Positions 34,984-43,795 are shown, counted from the stretch's first letter. The stretch is 64,000 bases of DNA from JAPUEK01 sp963815355 (GCA_963815355.1 CAWFGJ010000002.1:199718-263717), one strand, 5' to 3'. Notes: a model not told the origin generated them from the letters alone. Made by a program: numbers and translations.

Positions 34984-35922
34984 ATGAGCTGGAACCCTGC
35001 GTTGGACCCGTCGATTCCGATGGGCGACCAAGTGGACTCGATAGAAGCTGTGATCGTGCCGCGTGCGCGGGATCTGGGCGGCTTTGAGGTGCGGCGTGCT
35101 TTGCCCTCGGCCCAGCGGCAAATGGTGGGGCCGTTCATTTTCTTTGACCAGATGGGCCCGGCGGAGTTTCTGACCGGCAAGGGCGTGGACGTGCGCCCGC
35201 ACCCCCATATCGGGCTGGCGACGGTGACGTATCTTATGCGGGGTGCGATCCATCACCGCGACAGTCTTGGCACAGATGCATGGATCACGCCGGGCGAGGT
35301 GAATCTGATGATCGCAGGGCAAGGCATCACCCATTCCGAGCGGATGGACGGGGTCGCACGGCAGGGGCCGCAGAGCCTGTTCGGTTTGCAGACGTGGTTG
35401 GCGCTGCCCAAGGATCAGGAGGACGATCCGGCCCAGTTTGAAAACGCCGGGGCTGCGGCGTTGCCGCTGCTGGAGGGCGAGGGCAAGACCGTGCGGTTGA
35501 TCCTCGGCCACGGCTGGGGTGAGAAAGCGCCGCTAAAGCTGCCGTCAGAAACGCTTTATGCCGATGCGACCTTGGCACCGGGTGCGAGTCTGCCCTTGCC
35601 GGATGACCATGAGGATCGCGGCGTCTATGTGCTGGGCGGGCAGGTCACCGTGGCCGGGCAAGAGTTTGAGGCCGGCCGGATGCTGGTGTTTCGGCCCGGC
35701 GACCGAATCTCGGTCCGGGCGGGGGCGAACGGGGCGCGTCTGATGGTGTTGGGCGGGGCCACGATGGACGGGCCGCGCCATATCTGGTGGAACTTTGTCG
35801 CCTCATCCAAAGAGCGGATCGACGCAGCAAAAGAGGCGTGGCGGGCAGGGGATTGGGCGCATGGGCGGTTTCGGCTTCCGCCCAATGACAAGGATGAGTT
35901 CATCCCTGCGCCGGATCGTTGA
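34984..35922 (+). CDS. Pirin family protein
   Basis: A 312-residue double-cupin protein. The N-terminal cupin carries the metal-binding HPHIGLATVTYL stretch near residue 65 and the HHRDSLG and GITHSE motifs that supply the other ligands; the C-terminal cupin is at about 185-295. Bacterial pirins act as quercetin dioxygenases or as metabolic modulators, so the precise job is open. The ATG at 34984 follows GGAGAG; an in-frame start at 34957 is less likely. Confidence 0.9.
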   Translation: MSWNPALDPSIPMGDQVDSIEAVIVPRARDLGGFEVRRALPSAQRQMVGPFIFFDQMGPAEFLTGKGVDVRPHPHIGLATVTYLMRGAIHHRDSLGTDAWITPGEVNLMIAGQGITHSERMDGVARQGPQSLFGLQTWLALPKDQEDDPAQFENAGAAALPLLEGEGKTVRLILGHGWGEKAPLKLPSETLYADATLAPGASLPLPDDHEDRGVYVLGGQVTVAGQEFEAGRMLVFRPGDRISVRAGANGARLMVLGGATMDGPRHIWWNFVASSKERIDAAKEAWRAGDWAHGRFRLPPNDKDEFIPAPDR

Positions 35923-36001
35923 AAAACCTGCTGATCGCCGCTTGACGTCGTTCGCGCCTGCCCGTAATACCCCGCTCACGCCCAGAGATGGGATGCGAAG
36001 C

Positions 36002-36078
36002 GCGGTGGTAGCTCAGTTGGTTAGAGTACCGGCCTGTCACGCCGGGGGTCGCGGGTTCGAGCCCCGTCCACCGCGCCA
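36002..36078 (+). tRNA. tRNA-Asp (GUC), copy 1
   Basis: A 77-base cloverleaf with acceptor GCGGTGG/CCACCGC, anticodon loop CTGTCAC (anticodon GTC) closed by CCGGC/GCCGG, discriminator G and encoded CCA. This tRNA is a substrate for queuosine modification by Tgt. Confidence 0.96.
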
Positions 36079-36108
36079 GTCGCATAAAGTCTCTGCCAGC
36101 GTAAGCGC

Positions 36109-36185
36109 GCGGTGGTAGCTCAGTTGGTTAGAGTACCGGCCTGTCACGCCGGGGGTCGCGGGTTCGAGCCCCGTCCACCGCGCCA
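36109..36185 (+). tRNA. tRNA-Asp (GUC), copy 2
   Basis: Base-for-base the same 77 bases as the copy at 36002-36078, after a spacer of 30 bases. Confidence 0.96.
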
Positions 36186-36246
36186 CTTCTCCTCCATATG
36201 CATCAAGATGAATATGTGGTAGGCTCCGACCAACCGGAGGACTTCC

Positions 36247-36471
36247 ATGACATTTCTTGACCAGATTCCCCTGAACCTGCTGATCATTGCCGCGCTGACC
36301 TTGGGGTTGGCGCCATTTCTGCCCGAGCCACATCTTTGGGAAAAACTGAAGATGCTGGCGGGGGGCACGCTGACCCGTCCCGTTGATATGTTTGATCTTG
36401 CGATGCATGCGGCCCCTTGGGTGCTGCTGGTGGCCAAGTTGGCGCGGATGGCGATGACGCGGGCGGCCTGA
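36247..36471 (+). CDS. Small membrane protein (often labelled RND transporter)
   Basis: A 74-residue protein with a hydrophobic N-terminal segment (LNLLIIAALTLGLAPF), a loop EPHLWEKLKMLAGGTLTRPVDMFD and a second hydrophobic stretch (APWVLLVAKL). Related small proteins are common in Rhodobacteraceae and are often called RND transporter, but nothing here supports a transporter. A strong CGGAGGA ribosome site precedes the ATG, so it is very likely translated. Confidence 0.75.
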   Translation: MTFLDQIPLNLLIIAALTLGLAPFLPEPHLWEKLKMLAGGTLTRPVDMFDLAMHAAPWVLLVAKLARMAMTRAA

Positions 36472-36967
36472 AGGGCGGTCCTTTGCGAGGTTGGGGTCGG
36501 TAGCAGATTCGGGGCGGCTGAGTTGGCTTTCGGCGGGGGGAACGGCTGAGTGGCCGGGCCGCCCGTGCATTTTTTCGCCCCGGGGGCCTTGGCGGCTTTG
36601 AACTTGGCAGTTTAGATTTCCGTCGCTGTCGGGCATCACAATTTGCGTGAGGTTATGGTGAGGTCTGCGCGCTGCGGGTGGGGTCGGTTTGGCCCTGCGT
36701 TTGTTACGTTTCGGCATTGCGCGGGAAAGTTTCACGCTCTCTCAAATAAACAGCTTTCCGCGATTAAATCGCGCGCGATACACGTCTGGTAACGAGGCTG
36801 TGTGAAGGGCTTACGCAGCAATATCAAAGGCATATATCACTAATCGAAGCCGGGGGATGCCGGGTGGGACGCTCCACAGTGAGGGATGCGACCCGCCGAC
36901 ACGACACACCTGGACGGCTTAGATGAAGTCCTTGGCGATGCCAGGGCAGTATACGGAGACGACCCAA
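36472..36967. other. 496-base gap before the DUF1344-like gene
   Basis: No gene is supported in this gap. It contains a 15-base palindrome CGCGATTAAATCGCG (36759-36773) in an A/T-richer stretch and is long for this compact genome, so it probably holds the regulatory region of the secreted protein at 36968. No promoter consensus stands out. Confidence 0.5.
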
Positions 36968-37603
36968 ATGCGTTCCTTTCTTTTCCCCGCTGCGTTGATC
37001 CTTTCCATCGGCGGCGCCTCGTTCGCTTCGGCAGCCACCACCACGGAAGGTGCGATCACCGCTGTGAACCGCGCAAATCATTCCATCTCGTTGTCGGATG
37101 GCGGCACCTATTTGCTGCCGCAAGAGCTGACCCTGACCGTCAAAGTCGGTGACAGCGTTTCGGTGGTCTACAACACCAATGGCGATCGCGCCGAGGCGCT
37201 TTCGGTTTCCCCCAAGAGCGCGTCTTCGGTGACGCAGGGCGAAGTGGCCTCGATCAACCGCGCCAACAACACCATCACGCTGAGCGAAGGCAGCCGCTAT
37301 TCGGTCCGTCAGGATTTCGACCAGCCGCTGAAGGTTGGTGACACGGTTGCGGTTTCTTCGGTGCGGATGGGCGATTCCCATGAAGCACGGACTGTGGCGC
37401 AGGTTTCCTCGCGCAACGTGACCGAGGGTTCGGTGACCGCGTTGAACCTTGGTGCGCGCTCGGTCACGCTGACCGATGGCAACACCTACGCGCTGGCGCA
37501 GGACTTTGACCAGCCGCTGAAAGTGGGCGATGCGGTATCGGTTGTCTGGGGCACGGTCGGCCAGAGCCTTGAAGTGGTGTCGCTGTCGGTGATCGCGAGC
37601 TAA
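36968..37603 (+). CDS. Secreted protein with three DUF1344-like repeats
   Basis: A 211-residue exported protein with a 22-residue signal peptide (MRSFLFPAALILSIGGASFA, then SA). The mature part is three repeats of about 63 residues, starting near residues 26, 89 and 152. Each begins T(E/Q)G-V-A-N and has a strand pair SLSDGGTY / TLSEGSRY / TLTDGNTY followed by KVGDxVxV. The DQPLKVGD block is identical in the last two. The unit resembles DUF1344, a periplasmic beta-rich domain of unknown function. GGAGA precedes the ATG; the in-frame extension to 36923 would bury the signal peptide. Confidence 0.82.
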   Translation: MRSFLFPAALILSIGGASFASAATTTEGAITAVNRANHSISLSDGGTYLLPQELTLTVKVGDSVSVVYNTNGDRAEALSVSPKSASSVTQGEVASINRANNTITLSEGSRYSVRQDFDQPLKVGDTVAVSSVRMGDSHEARTVAQVSSRNVTEGSVTALNLGARSVTLTDGNTYALAQDFDQPLKVGDAVSVVWGTVGQSLEVVSLSVIAS

Positions 37604-37620
37604 GCGGTTCACCAATGACC

Positions 37621-37648
37621 AAACGGGGGCCTTTCGGCCCCCGTTTTA
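37621..37648. terminator. Bidirectional intrinsic terminator
   Basis: AAACGGGGGCC, 4-base loop, GGCCCCCGTTTT is symmetric and stands between the convergent DUF1344-like and M20 peptidase genes, so it can serve both. Confidence 0.92.
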
Positions 37649-37678
37649 TTGCGTGCGCTGCGGTAAAGCCGTTTGCGA

Positions 37679-39073
37679 TCAGCAGAGGCGCGCCAAGATC
37701 CGCGCCCAAGACCGGATGCCTTTGTGAAAGCATTCCAGATCGTATTTCTCGTTCGGGGAGTGGATCTGGTCGTCATCGCGACCAAAGCCCACCAGCATCG
37801 CATCCATTCCAAGGCTTGTCTTGAAATCGCCCGCAATCGGGATGGAGCCGCCGCAGCCGATATAGACCGCAGGCACGCCCCATTCTTCACCCAGGGCTTG
37901 CCGCGCCGCCTCAAAGGCCGGATCGTCGATGGCCATGACGCTTGCGGGCGAATTGCCGTGGCCTTTCCAGGTAATTGTGCAATCGGCGGGCAGTTGGTCT
38001 TCGACCCATTTGCGGAAATGGGTCCGCAGGATGTGGGGGTCTTGGTCGCCCACGAGGCGGAACGAGATTTTCGCATGGGCCTCGGCGGGCAGCACGGTTT
38101 TGAACCCGTCACCGGTATAGCCGCCCCAGATGCCGTTGATTTCCGCCGTCGGACGCGACCAGAGCATTTCCAGCGGGGTGCGGTCAGTCTCGCCCGAGGG
38201 GACAGAGAGGCCCACATCGCCGAGGAAGGCCGCGTGGTCAAATGACAGGCCCTGCCATTGCTGGCGCAGGGTGTCGGGCAACTCGCTGACCCCGTCGTAG
38301 AAATGCGGGATGGTGATGTGACCATTCGCGTCGTGCAGTTTGCCCAGAATGCGGGTCAGCACGGTGATCGGATTGGCGGCAGCCCCGCCGTAGCTGCCCG
38401 AATGCAGGTCTTTGCTGGCGGCGTGGAGGGTCAGCTCCTCGCCCAGCAGACCGCGCAGCATGGTCGTGATGGCCGGGGTCTTGGCGTCAAACAGCCCGGT
38501 GTCGCAAATCAGGGCGATGTCGGCGGTCAGCTCGGCCTTGTTCGCTGCCATGAAGGGCAAGAGCGACGGTGAGCCGGATTCCTCCTCGCCCTCCAGAAAG
38601 ATCGTCAGTTTGCCGGGCAGGCTGCCGTGGACCGCTTTCCACGCGCGGCACGCCTCCAGAAAGGTCATCAGCTGGCCTTTGTCATCAGAGGCGCCGCGCG
38701 CGCGGATCACGCGGCCATTGGGGGTGTCTTGCAGTTCCGGATCAAAGGGGTCGCGGTCCCACAGGGCCAGAGGATCGACCGGCTGCACGTCATAGTGGCC
38801 GTAAAAGAGCAAATGGCGCCCCTCCTTGCCGCCCGCCGCCGCGCCGCCGTGACCCACCACCATCGGATGGCCGGGGGTGGGGCGGCTGGAGGCAGTGAAG
38901 CCCAGCGATTGCAGATCGGCCACCAGCCAGTCGGCGGCGCGGGCACAGTCGGCCTTGAAAGCGGGATCGGTCGAGATGGAGGGGATGCGCAGCAGCTGCA
39001 TCAGGCGGTCAAGCGCTTGTGGCAGCATGGCGTCAATCTGGTCCAGCACGGGGTCCAGTCTGGTGTCGGTCAT
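37679..39073 (-). CDS. M20-family dipeptidase
   Basis: A 464-residue metallopeptidase of the M20 family (carnosinase/PepV-like), which cleaves dipeptides or related amides in the cytoplasm. Metal ligand motifs are GHYDVQPVD (His and bridging-Asp region), ARGASDDKGQ, EGEEESGS (catalytic and metal glutamates), DTGLFD and the late EKYDLECFHKG. The inserted dimerisation domain spans about 190-350. The ATG at 39073 has AAGGAG upstream; an in-frame extension of 93 residues has no such site. Confidence 0.93.
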   Translation of the reverse strand: MTDTRLDPVLDQIDAMLPQALDRLMQLLRIPSISTDPAFKADCARAADWLVADLQSLGFTASSRPTPGHPMVVGHGGAAAGGKEGRHLLFYGHYDVQPVDPLALWDRDPFDPELQDTPNGRVIRARGASDDKGQLMTFLEACRAWKAVHGSLPGKLTIFLEGEEESGSPSLLPFMAANKAELTADIALICDTGLFDAKTPAITTMLRGLLGEELTLHAASKDLHSGSYGGAAANPITVLTRILGKLHDANGHITIPHFYDGVSELPDTLRQQWQGLSFDHAAFLGDVGLSVPSGETDRTPLEMLWSRPTAEINGIWGGYTGDGFKTVLPAEAHAKISFRLVGDQDPHILRTHFRKWVEDQLPADCTITWKGHGNSPASVMAIDDPAFEAARQALGEEWGVPAVYIGCGGSIPIAGDFKTSLGMDAMLVGFGRDDDQIHSPNEKYDLECFHKGIRSWARILARLC

Positions 39074-39188
39074 CTCACACTCCTTTTCGTGATCGGCGGG
39101 GCGGAGCCTAACAGGCGGGCGGGGACTGTCCAGAGCCGCAAGGCTGGGGTAAACAGAGGCAACGTTTTGCCCGCCGGAGGAGTTTTCG

Positions 39189-39782
39189 ATGAAAAAGATG
39201 GGTCTTGTTGCGATGCTGTTGGCGTCGGGTTTCGCCTTTGCGGCACAGGCAGATGTCGTCTCGGGCAAGGTGGCCAAAAAGCTGTTGTATACGGCCAAGG
39301 GCGCTGTGGTGGAAATTCTGCCTGCGGCGGGGCTGGCCAAGGATGAGGCCAAGATGCTGACGCTGGTGGGTACGGATCAGCCCTATTACGGTGCCATCGC
39401 GATTTCGCCCGATGAAGGGTTGATGTCGGAGGCCACGGTTGCCGCGGCCAACTATCACGACACCAACGCGGCCTCAGCCGCCGCTTTGGCCGAATGCAAT
39501 GCCAAGAAGAAAGAGGGCGCCGGCGATTGCGTGGTTGCGGCCTTGATTCGCCCCAAAGGCTGGAAAGACAAGAGCGCGCAAAAGGATGCGGGCCTTCAGC
39601 TGTCGGCGGATGCCACGGCGGGGTTCAAAAATTATGACGCCAAGACCGGGGCTTTGGCGATTTCCGTGGCCACGGGCGGCTGGGGTCTGGGCGCAGGTGC
39701 TGGCGCTGCCGAGGCCGCGATTGCCGCCTGTCTGGTCAAGGCCCCCACAGCCGAAGATTGCGCCGTGGTGGTTGCCCAGTAA
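39189..39782 (+). CDS. Exported protein of unknown function upstream of hemA
   Basis: A 197-residue protein with a signal peptide (MKKMGLVAMLLASGFAFAAQA) and no family that I recognise. Two cysteine-bearing segments look alike: AAALAECNAKKKEGAGDCVVAALI in the middle and AAIAACLVKAPTAEDCAVVVAQ at the end, each with a Cys pair about 11 residues apart, suggesting two disulfide-bonded repeats somewhat like DUF4189. The ribosome site GGAGG is well placed. It precedes hemA by about 140 bases, in the same orientation, with an FNR-type box in between. Confidence 0.75.
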   Translation: MKKMGLVAMLLASGFAFAAQADVVSGKVAKKLLYTAKGAVVEILPAAGLAKDEAKMLTLVGTDQPYYGAIAISPDEGLMSEATVAAANYHDTNAASAAALAECNAKKKEGAGDCVVAALIRPKGWKDKSAQKDAGLQLSADATAGFKNYDAKTGALAISVATGGWGLGAGAGAAEAAIAACLVKAPTAEDCAVVVAQ

Positions 39783-39854
39783 CGCGGCTTTGGGCATGCG
39801 CGGAAAACATATTTTTCAGGGGTGGCAATTTGCCCCCTTTCGTTTCCCCGCCGT

Positions 39855-39868
39855 TTGACCGAGATCAA
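39855..39868. promoter_or_regulatory. FNR/FnrL-type box upstream of hemA
   Basis: TTGACCGAGATCAA matches the FNR consensus TTGAT-N4-ATCAA at nine of ten fixed positions, centred about 62 bases before the hemA start. hemA is a known FnrL target in Rhodobacter, so oxygen-responsive control is plausible. Confidence 0.7.
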
Positions 39869-39923
39869 GGCCCACAAAGGACAGCGGGGGCATGAGTGGC
39901 GCTCGCGACCCCAGGAGACCAAG

Positions 39924-41147
39924 ATGACCTATGAGACCGCCCTTGATAAAGCGTTGACCCGTCTGCATGACGAGGGGCGCTATCGCAGCTTTATCGACAT
40001 TGAGCGGCGCAAAGGCCATTTCCCGCAAGCGATCTGGCGGCGGGCGGATGGGACCGAGCGGGAGATCACCGTTTGGTGCGGGAATGATTATCTGGGCATG
40101 GGGCAGCACCCCGAAGTGCTGGCCGCGATGCATGAGGCGCTGGATGCGACGGGCGCAGGCTCGGGCGGGACGCGCAACATCTCGGGCACAACGGTGTATC
40201 ACAAGCGGCTGGAGGCAGAGCTTGCCGATCTGCATGCCAAAGAGGCCGCGTTGGTCTTTACCTCGGCCTATATTGCCAATGACGCCACGCTTTCCACGCT
40301 GCGGCTGCTGTTTCCGGGGCTGATCATTTATTCCGATGCGCTTAACCATGCCTCGATGATCGAAGGGGTGCGGCGCGGCGGTGGGGAAAAGCGGATTTTC
40401 CGGCACAATGATGTGGCGCATCTGCGCGCCCTGCTGGAAGCCGATGACCCGGCAGCCCCCAAGCTGATTGCGTTTGAGTCGATCTATTCGATGGATGGGG
40501 ATTTTGGCCCGATTGGCGCGATTTGCGCGCTTGCCGAGGAATTCGGCGCGCTGACCTATCTGGACGAAGTGCACGCCGTGGGCATGTATGGCCCGCGCGG
40601 GGCAGGGGTGGCGGAACGGGACGGGCTCATGCACCGGATCGACATCATCAACGGCACTTTGGCCAAGGCTTATGGGGTGTTCGGGGGCTATATTGCTGCA
40701 TCTGCAAAGATGGTGGATGCGGTGCGCAGCTATGCTCCGGGGTTCATTTTTACCACCTCTTTGCCACCCGCTGTGGCGGCAGGTGCGGTGACCTCTGTGC
40801 GGGTGCTCAAGACCGCCCAGTACCTGCGTGACAGCCAGCAAACCAATGCGCGTATCCTGAAGATGCGCTTGAAGGGTTTGGGGCTGCCGATCATCGATCA
40901 TGGGTCGCATATTGTGCCGGTGCATGTCGGCAACCCCATCCATTGCAAGCTGCTGTCGGACATGCTGCTGGAAGAACACGGCGTTTACGTGCAGCCGATC
41001 AACTTTCCAACAGTGCCGCGCGGCACTGAGCGGCTGCGGTTCACCCCCTCGCCGCTTCACGATTCACGACAAATTGACCGGCTCGTGAAGGCGATGGACG
41101 GGCTTTGGAAACACTGTGCGCTGAATCGTGCCGAAGCATCGGCGTAA
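39924..41147 (+). CDS. hemA: 5-aminolevulinate synthase
   Basis: HemA condenses glycine and succinyl-CoA to 5-aminolevulinate, the first committed step of tetrapyrrole synthesis (haem, B12 and, if present, bacteriochlorophyll). The 407-residue protein has the same length as the Rhodobacter enzyme and shares blocks such as RSFIDIERRKG, TVWCGNDYLGMGQHP, GAGSGGTRNISGT, the DEVHAVGMYGPRG loop and the PLP lysine in NGTLAKAYGVFGGY. The ATG at 39924 follows AGGAGA. An FNR-type site lies upstream. Product supply also serves the B12-dependent NrdJ in this window. Confidence 0.97.
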   Translation: MTYETALDKALTRLHDEGRYRSFIDIERRKGHFPQAIWRRADGTEREITVWCGNDYLGMGQHPEVLAAMHEALDATGAGSGGTRNISGTTVYHKRLEAELADLHAKEAALVFTSAYIANDATLSTLRLLFPGLIIYSDALNHASMIEGVRRGGGEKRIFRHNDVAHLRALLEADDPAAPKLIAFESIYSMDGDFGPIGAICALAEEFGALTYLDEVHAVGMYGPRGAGVAERDGLMHRIDIINGTLAKAYGVFGGYIAASAKMVDAVRSYAPGFIFTTSLPPAVAAGAVTSVRVLKTAQYLRDSQQTNARILKMRLKGLGLPIIDHGSHIVPVHVGNPIHCKLLSDMLLEEHGVYVQPINFPTVPRGTERLRFTPSPLHDSRQIDRLVKAMDGLWKHCALNRAEASA

Positions 41148-41261
41148 CCACCTTTCCGCACATGCAGAATCGCTTGTGCTGTGTTACGGAATCCTCAATA
41201 GGCAAGACATGAGTCGTCCGTGAGGCGGCTTGGGGCAGCGGGGCAGTATGGGGCTCGTGGA

Positions 41262-42482
41262 ATGATCGGGCGGAGATTTAAAGCTCCGGCGCCAGAAGTG
41301 GACAAGCCAAAGGGCTTTGACGACTTCGAATTGCGCCTGGGGGATCTGATGCGGGGCGAGCGTGCCACGCTGGGTAAATCCCTTTTGGATGTTCAGCGTG
41401 AGCTGAAGATTAAAGCTACGTATATCGCCGCTATCGAAAACGCAGATGTGACGGCGTTTGAAACGCCCGGCTTTATCGCGGGTTTCGTGCGGTCTTATTC
41501 GCGCTATCTGGGCATGGACCCGGATTGGGCCTTTGCGAAGTTTTGCCGCGAATCCGGATTTGAAGTGGCGCATGGCATGTCGGCGGCGGCGTCTTCGGCC
41601 TCGCTGACTGCGATGCGGGCACGCCAGACCGCGTCGAACGACCGCGATCCGATTGCCAATTCGCAGTTTGCCTTTGCGCCGCAGGGCGAAAGCCTGTTTG
41701 CGCGGGTAGAGCCGGGGGCCATTGGGTCGATCGCGGTTCTGGTCGCGCTGATCGGGGCCTTGGGCTATGGCGGCTGGTCGGTGTTGCAAGAAGTGCAGCG
41801 CGTGCAGTTGTCGCCGGTCGAGCAAGCCCCCGCTGTGGTGGCCGAGTTGGACCCGTTGGGCAATGTGGGCACCGAAGCGCCGTTGGTGCGGTCAGCGCCC
41901 GCGTCGGACAATGACGCGTTGGCTGCGGCAGATGGCGTGACCGCCGATCCGCTGGACCGGTTCTATCAACCCGAAGCGCTGGATGTGCCGGTCTTGACCG
42001 CGCGCGATGGCCCGATTGCCGGGATCAACACCCGCAATTCGGCTGACATGACCGCGCTGGTCAATGATGCTGTTGCCGAGGCGATGACAGAGGCCACGGT
42101 GCAAGTGGTGGCCGATGCCAAGCCGGGCGTGGAAATCCTTGCGGTGCGCGCCGCGTGGGTGCGGGTTTCGGCGGCAGATGGCACGGTGTTGTTTGAAAAG
42201 ATCCTCGACGCGGGTGAGCGCTATGCGGTGCCGCCTTTGCAAGAGGCGGCGGTGCTGCGGTCGGGCAATTCGGGCTCTATCTACTTTGTGGTGAACGGCC
42301 AGACCTATGGTCCGGCGGCACCGGGGGCGCAGGTGGTCAAGAATGTGGCCCTGTCCGCCGAAGCGTTGACGCAAAGCTACAAGACGGCCGACCTGACCGG
42401 CGACAAGGATTTGGCGGAGTTTGTGGCCCAGGCCGACACGGGCGTTGTGTTGGTTGATCCGACCGCGCCGACCACGGAATAG
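41262..42482 (+). CDS. RodZ-like helix-turn-helix membrane protein
   Basis: A 406-residue protein with an N-terminal HTH_25 domain (about 25-95: LGDLMRGERATLGKSLLDVQRELKI, ATYIAAIENADVTAFETPGFIAGFVRSYSRYL in parts), a membrane segment at about 158-176 (IGSIAVLVALIGALGYGGWS), and a periplasmic C-terminal DUF4115-like beta domain (VRAAWVRVSAADGTVLFEKIL). This is the RodZ architecture, in which the cytoplasmic HTH binds MreB and helps set rod shape. The symbol is withheld as the homology is by layout. Start at the ATG 41262; ispG follows. Confidence 0.85.
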   Translation: MIGRRFKAPAPEVDKPKGFDDFELRLGDLMRGERATLGKSLLDVQRELKIKATYIAAIENADVTAFETPGFIAGFVRSYSRYLGMDPDWAFAKFCRESGFEVAHGMSAAASSASLTAMRARQTASNDRDPIANSQFAFAPQGESLFARVEPGAIGSIAVLVALIGALGYGGWSVLQEVQRVQLSPVEQAPAVVAELDPLGNVGTEAPLVRSAPASDNDALAAADGVTADPLDRFYQPEALDVPVLTARDGPIAGINTRNSADMTALVNDAVAEAMTEATVQVVADAKPGVEILAVRAAWVRVSAADGTVLFEKILDAGERYAVPPLQEAAVLRSGNSGSIYFVVNGQTYGPAAPGAQVVKNVALSAEALTQSYKTADLTGDKDLAEFVAQADTGVVLVDPTAPTTE

Positions 42483-42507
42483 GCGATTTGCCAAAAGTTG
42501 ATCAGCG

Positions 42508-42540
42508 CAAAGCCCCGGCAGCGGTTGCTCCGGGGCTTTG
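42508..42540 (+). terminator. Intrinsic terminator between RodZ-like gene and ispG
   Basis: CAAAGCCCCGG (42508-42518) pairs with CCGGGGCTTTG (42530-42540) around an 11-base loop; the T-run is only three bases, so it may be partial. Confidence 0.75.
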
Positions 42541-42588
42541 TGCTGTTTATCTAAGCCGGGCCTGAACCCATGGCCGCGCGAGGACCAC

Positions 42589-43728
42589 ATGACCCATAAT
42601 CCGATCCGCCCTTGGCGCAATATCGAACGCCGTGTCAGCCGCCAGATCCGGGTGGGCAAGGTTTTGGTCGGGGGGGATGCGCCGATTTCGGTGCAGACCA
42701 TGACCAACACGCTGACCCATGACGTCAAGGCCACCATTGAGCAGATTCAACGCTGTGCCGTGGCGGGGGCCGATATTGTCCGCGTCTCAACCCCGGATCA
42801 AGACAGCACCCGCGCGTTGCGCGAGATCGTCGCCGAAAGCCCGGTGCCAATCGTGGCGGACATCCATTTCCACTATAAGCGCGCGATCGAAGCCGCCGAG
42901 GCCGGGGCGGCCTGTCTGCGGATCAACCCCGGCAATATCGGCGACGCCAAACGTGTGGCCGAGGTGGTGCGGGCGGCCAAGGATCACGGCTGTTCGATCC
43001 GCATCGGGGTTAATGCCGGCTCGCTGGAGCGGCATCTGCTGGACAAATACGGCGAGCCTTGCCCGGATGCGATGGTGGAATCCGGACTGGATCACATCAA
43101 GCTGTTGCAGGACAACGATTTTCACGAGTTCAAGATTTCGGTCAAAGCGTCGGACGTGTTCATGGCTGCGGCGGCCTATCAGCAGTTGGCCACGGTGACG
43201 GATGCGCCGATCCATCTGGGGATCACCGAGGCGGGCGGGCTGGTGTCAGGCACGGTCAAGTCGGCCATCGGCTTGGGCAGTCTGTTGTGGTTCGGGATTG
43301 GCGACACGATCCGCGTCAGCCTGTCCGCCGATCCGGTGGAAGAGGTGAAGGTGGGGTTTGAGATCCTGAAATCCCTTGGCTTGCGGCATCGGGGGGTCAC
43401 GATCATTTCCTGCCCGTCTTGTGCCCGGCAGGGGTTTGACGTGATCAAGACGGTCACAGCGCTGGAGGAACGGCTGGCGCATGTGACGACCTCGCTCAGC
43501 CTGAGCATCATTGGCTGTGTGGTGAACGGACCGGGGGAGGCGCTGATGACCGACATCGGCTTTACCGGCGGCGGGGCCGGGTCGGGCATGGTCTATCTGG
43601 CGGGCAAGCAAGCGCACAAGCTGGGCAACGCGGGAATGGTGGATCACATCGTCGAGCTGGTGGAACAGAAAGCGGCTGAGATTGAGGCGGCGGAAGCCGC
43701 GGCGGCGGCGGAGCCTGCGGCGGTCTAG
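42589..43728 (+). CDS. ispG: 4-hydroxy-3-methylbut-2-enyl diphosphate synthase (IspG)
   Basis: IspG is the iron-sulfur enzyme of the MEP isoprenoid pathway that converts MEcPP to HMBPP. The 379-residue protein has the N-terminal TIM-barrel (VQTMTNTLTHDVKATIEQIQ, shown here in part) and the C-terminal [4Fe-4S] domain with SCPSCARQGFDV and CVVNGPGEALMTDIGF, whose cysteines and glutamate hold the cluster. The Ala/Glu-rich tail beyond about 360 is an extension. The ATG at 42589 starts MTHNPIRPWRNIERR, as in family members. Confidence 0.95.
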   Translation: MTHNPIRPWRNIERRVSRQIRVGKVLVGGDAPISVQTMTNTLTHDVKATIEQIQRCAVAGADIVRVSTPDQDSTRALREIVAESPVPIVADIHFHYKRAIEAAEAGAACLRINPGNIGDAKRVAEVVRAAKDHGCSIRIGVNAGSLERHLLDKYGEPCPDAMVESGLDHIKLLQDNDFHEFKISVKASDVFMAAAAYQQLATVTDAPIHLGITEAGGLVSGTVKSAIGLGSLLWFGIGDTIRVSLSADPVEEVKVGFEILKSLGLRHRGVTIISCPSCARQGFDVIKTVTALEERLAHVTTSLSLSIIGCVVNGPGEALMTDIGFTGGGAGSGMVYLAGKQAHKLGNAGMVDHIVELVEQKAAEIEAAEAAAAAEPAAV

Positions 43729-43758
43729 CGGCGGTTTCGCACCGGGGGATGGAAAGAA

Positions 43759-43795
43759 AACGGGCGGGGTGCTGCGAACAGCGGCCCCGCCCGTT
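43759..43795. terminator. Bidirectional terminator between ispG and dsbA-like gene
   Basis: AACGGGCGGGG pairs with CCCCGCCCGTT around an inner GCTG-CGAA-CAGC stem loop. It lies between convergent genes and could serve both. Confidence 0.85.

Noticed and set aside
34180..36185. Genomic island at the tRNA cluster
   Set aside because: No integrase, direct-repeat attachment site or composition change was seen; the genes between are ordinary Rhodobacteraceae genes.
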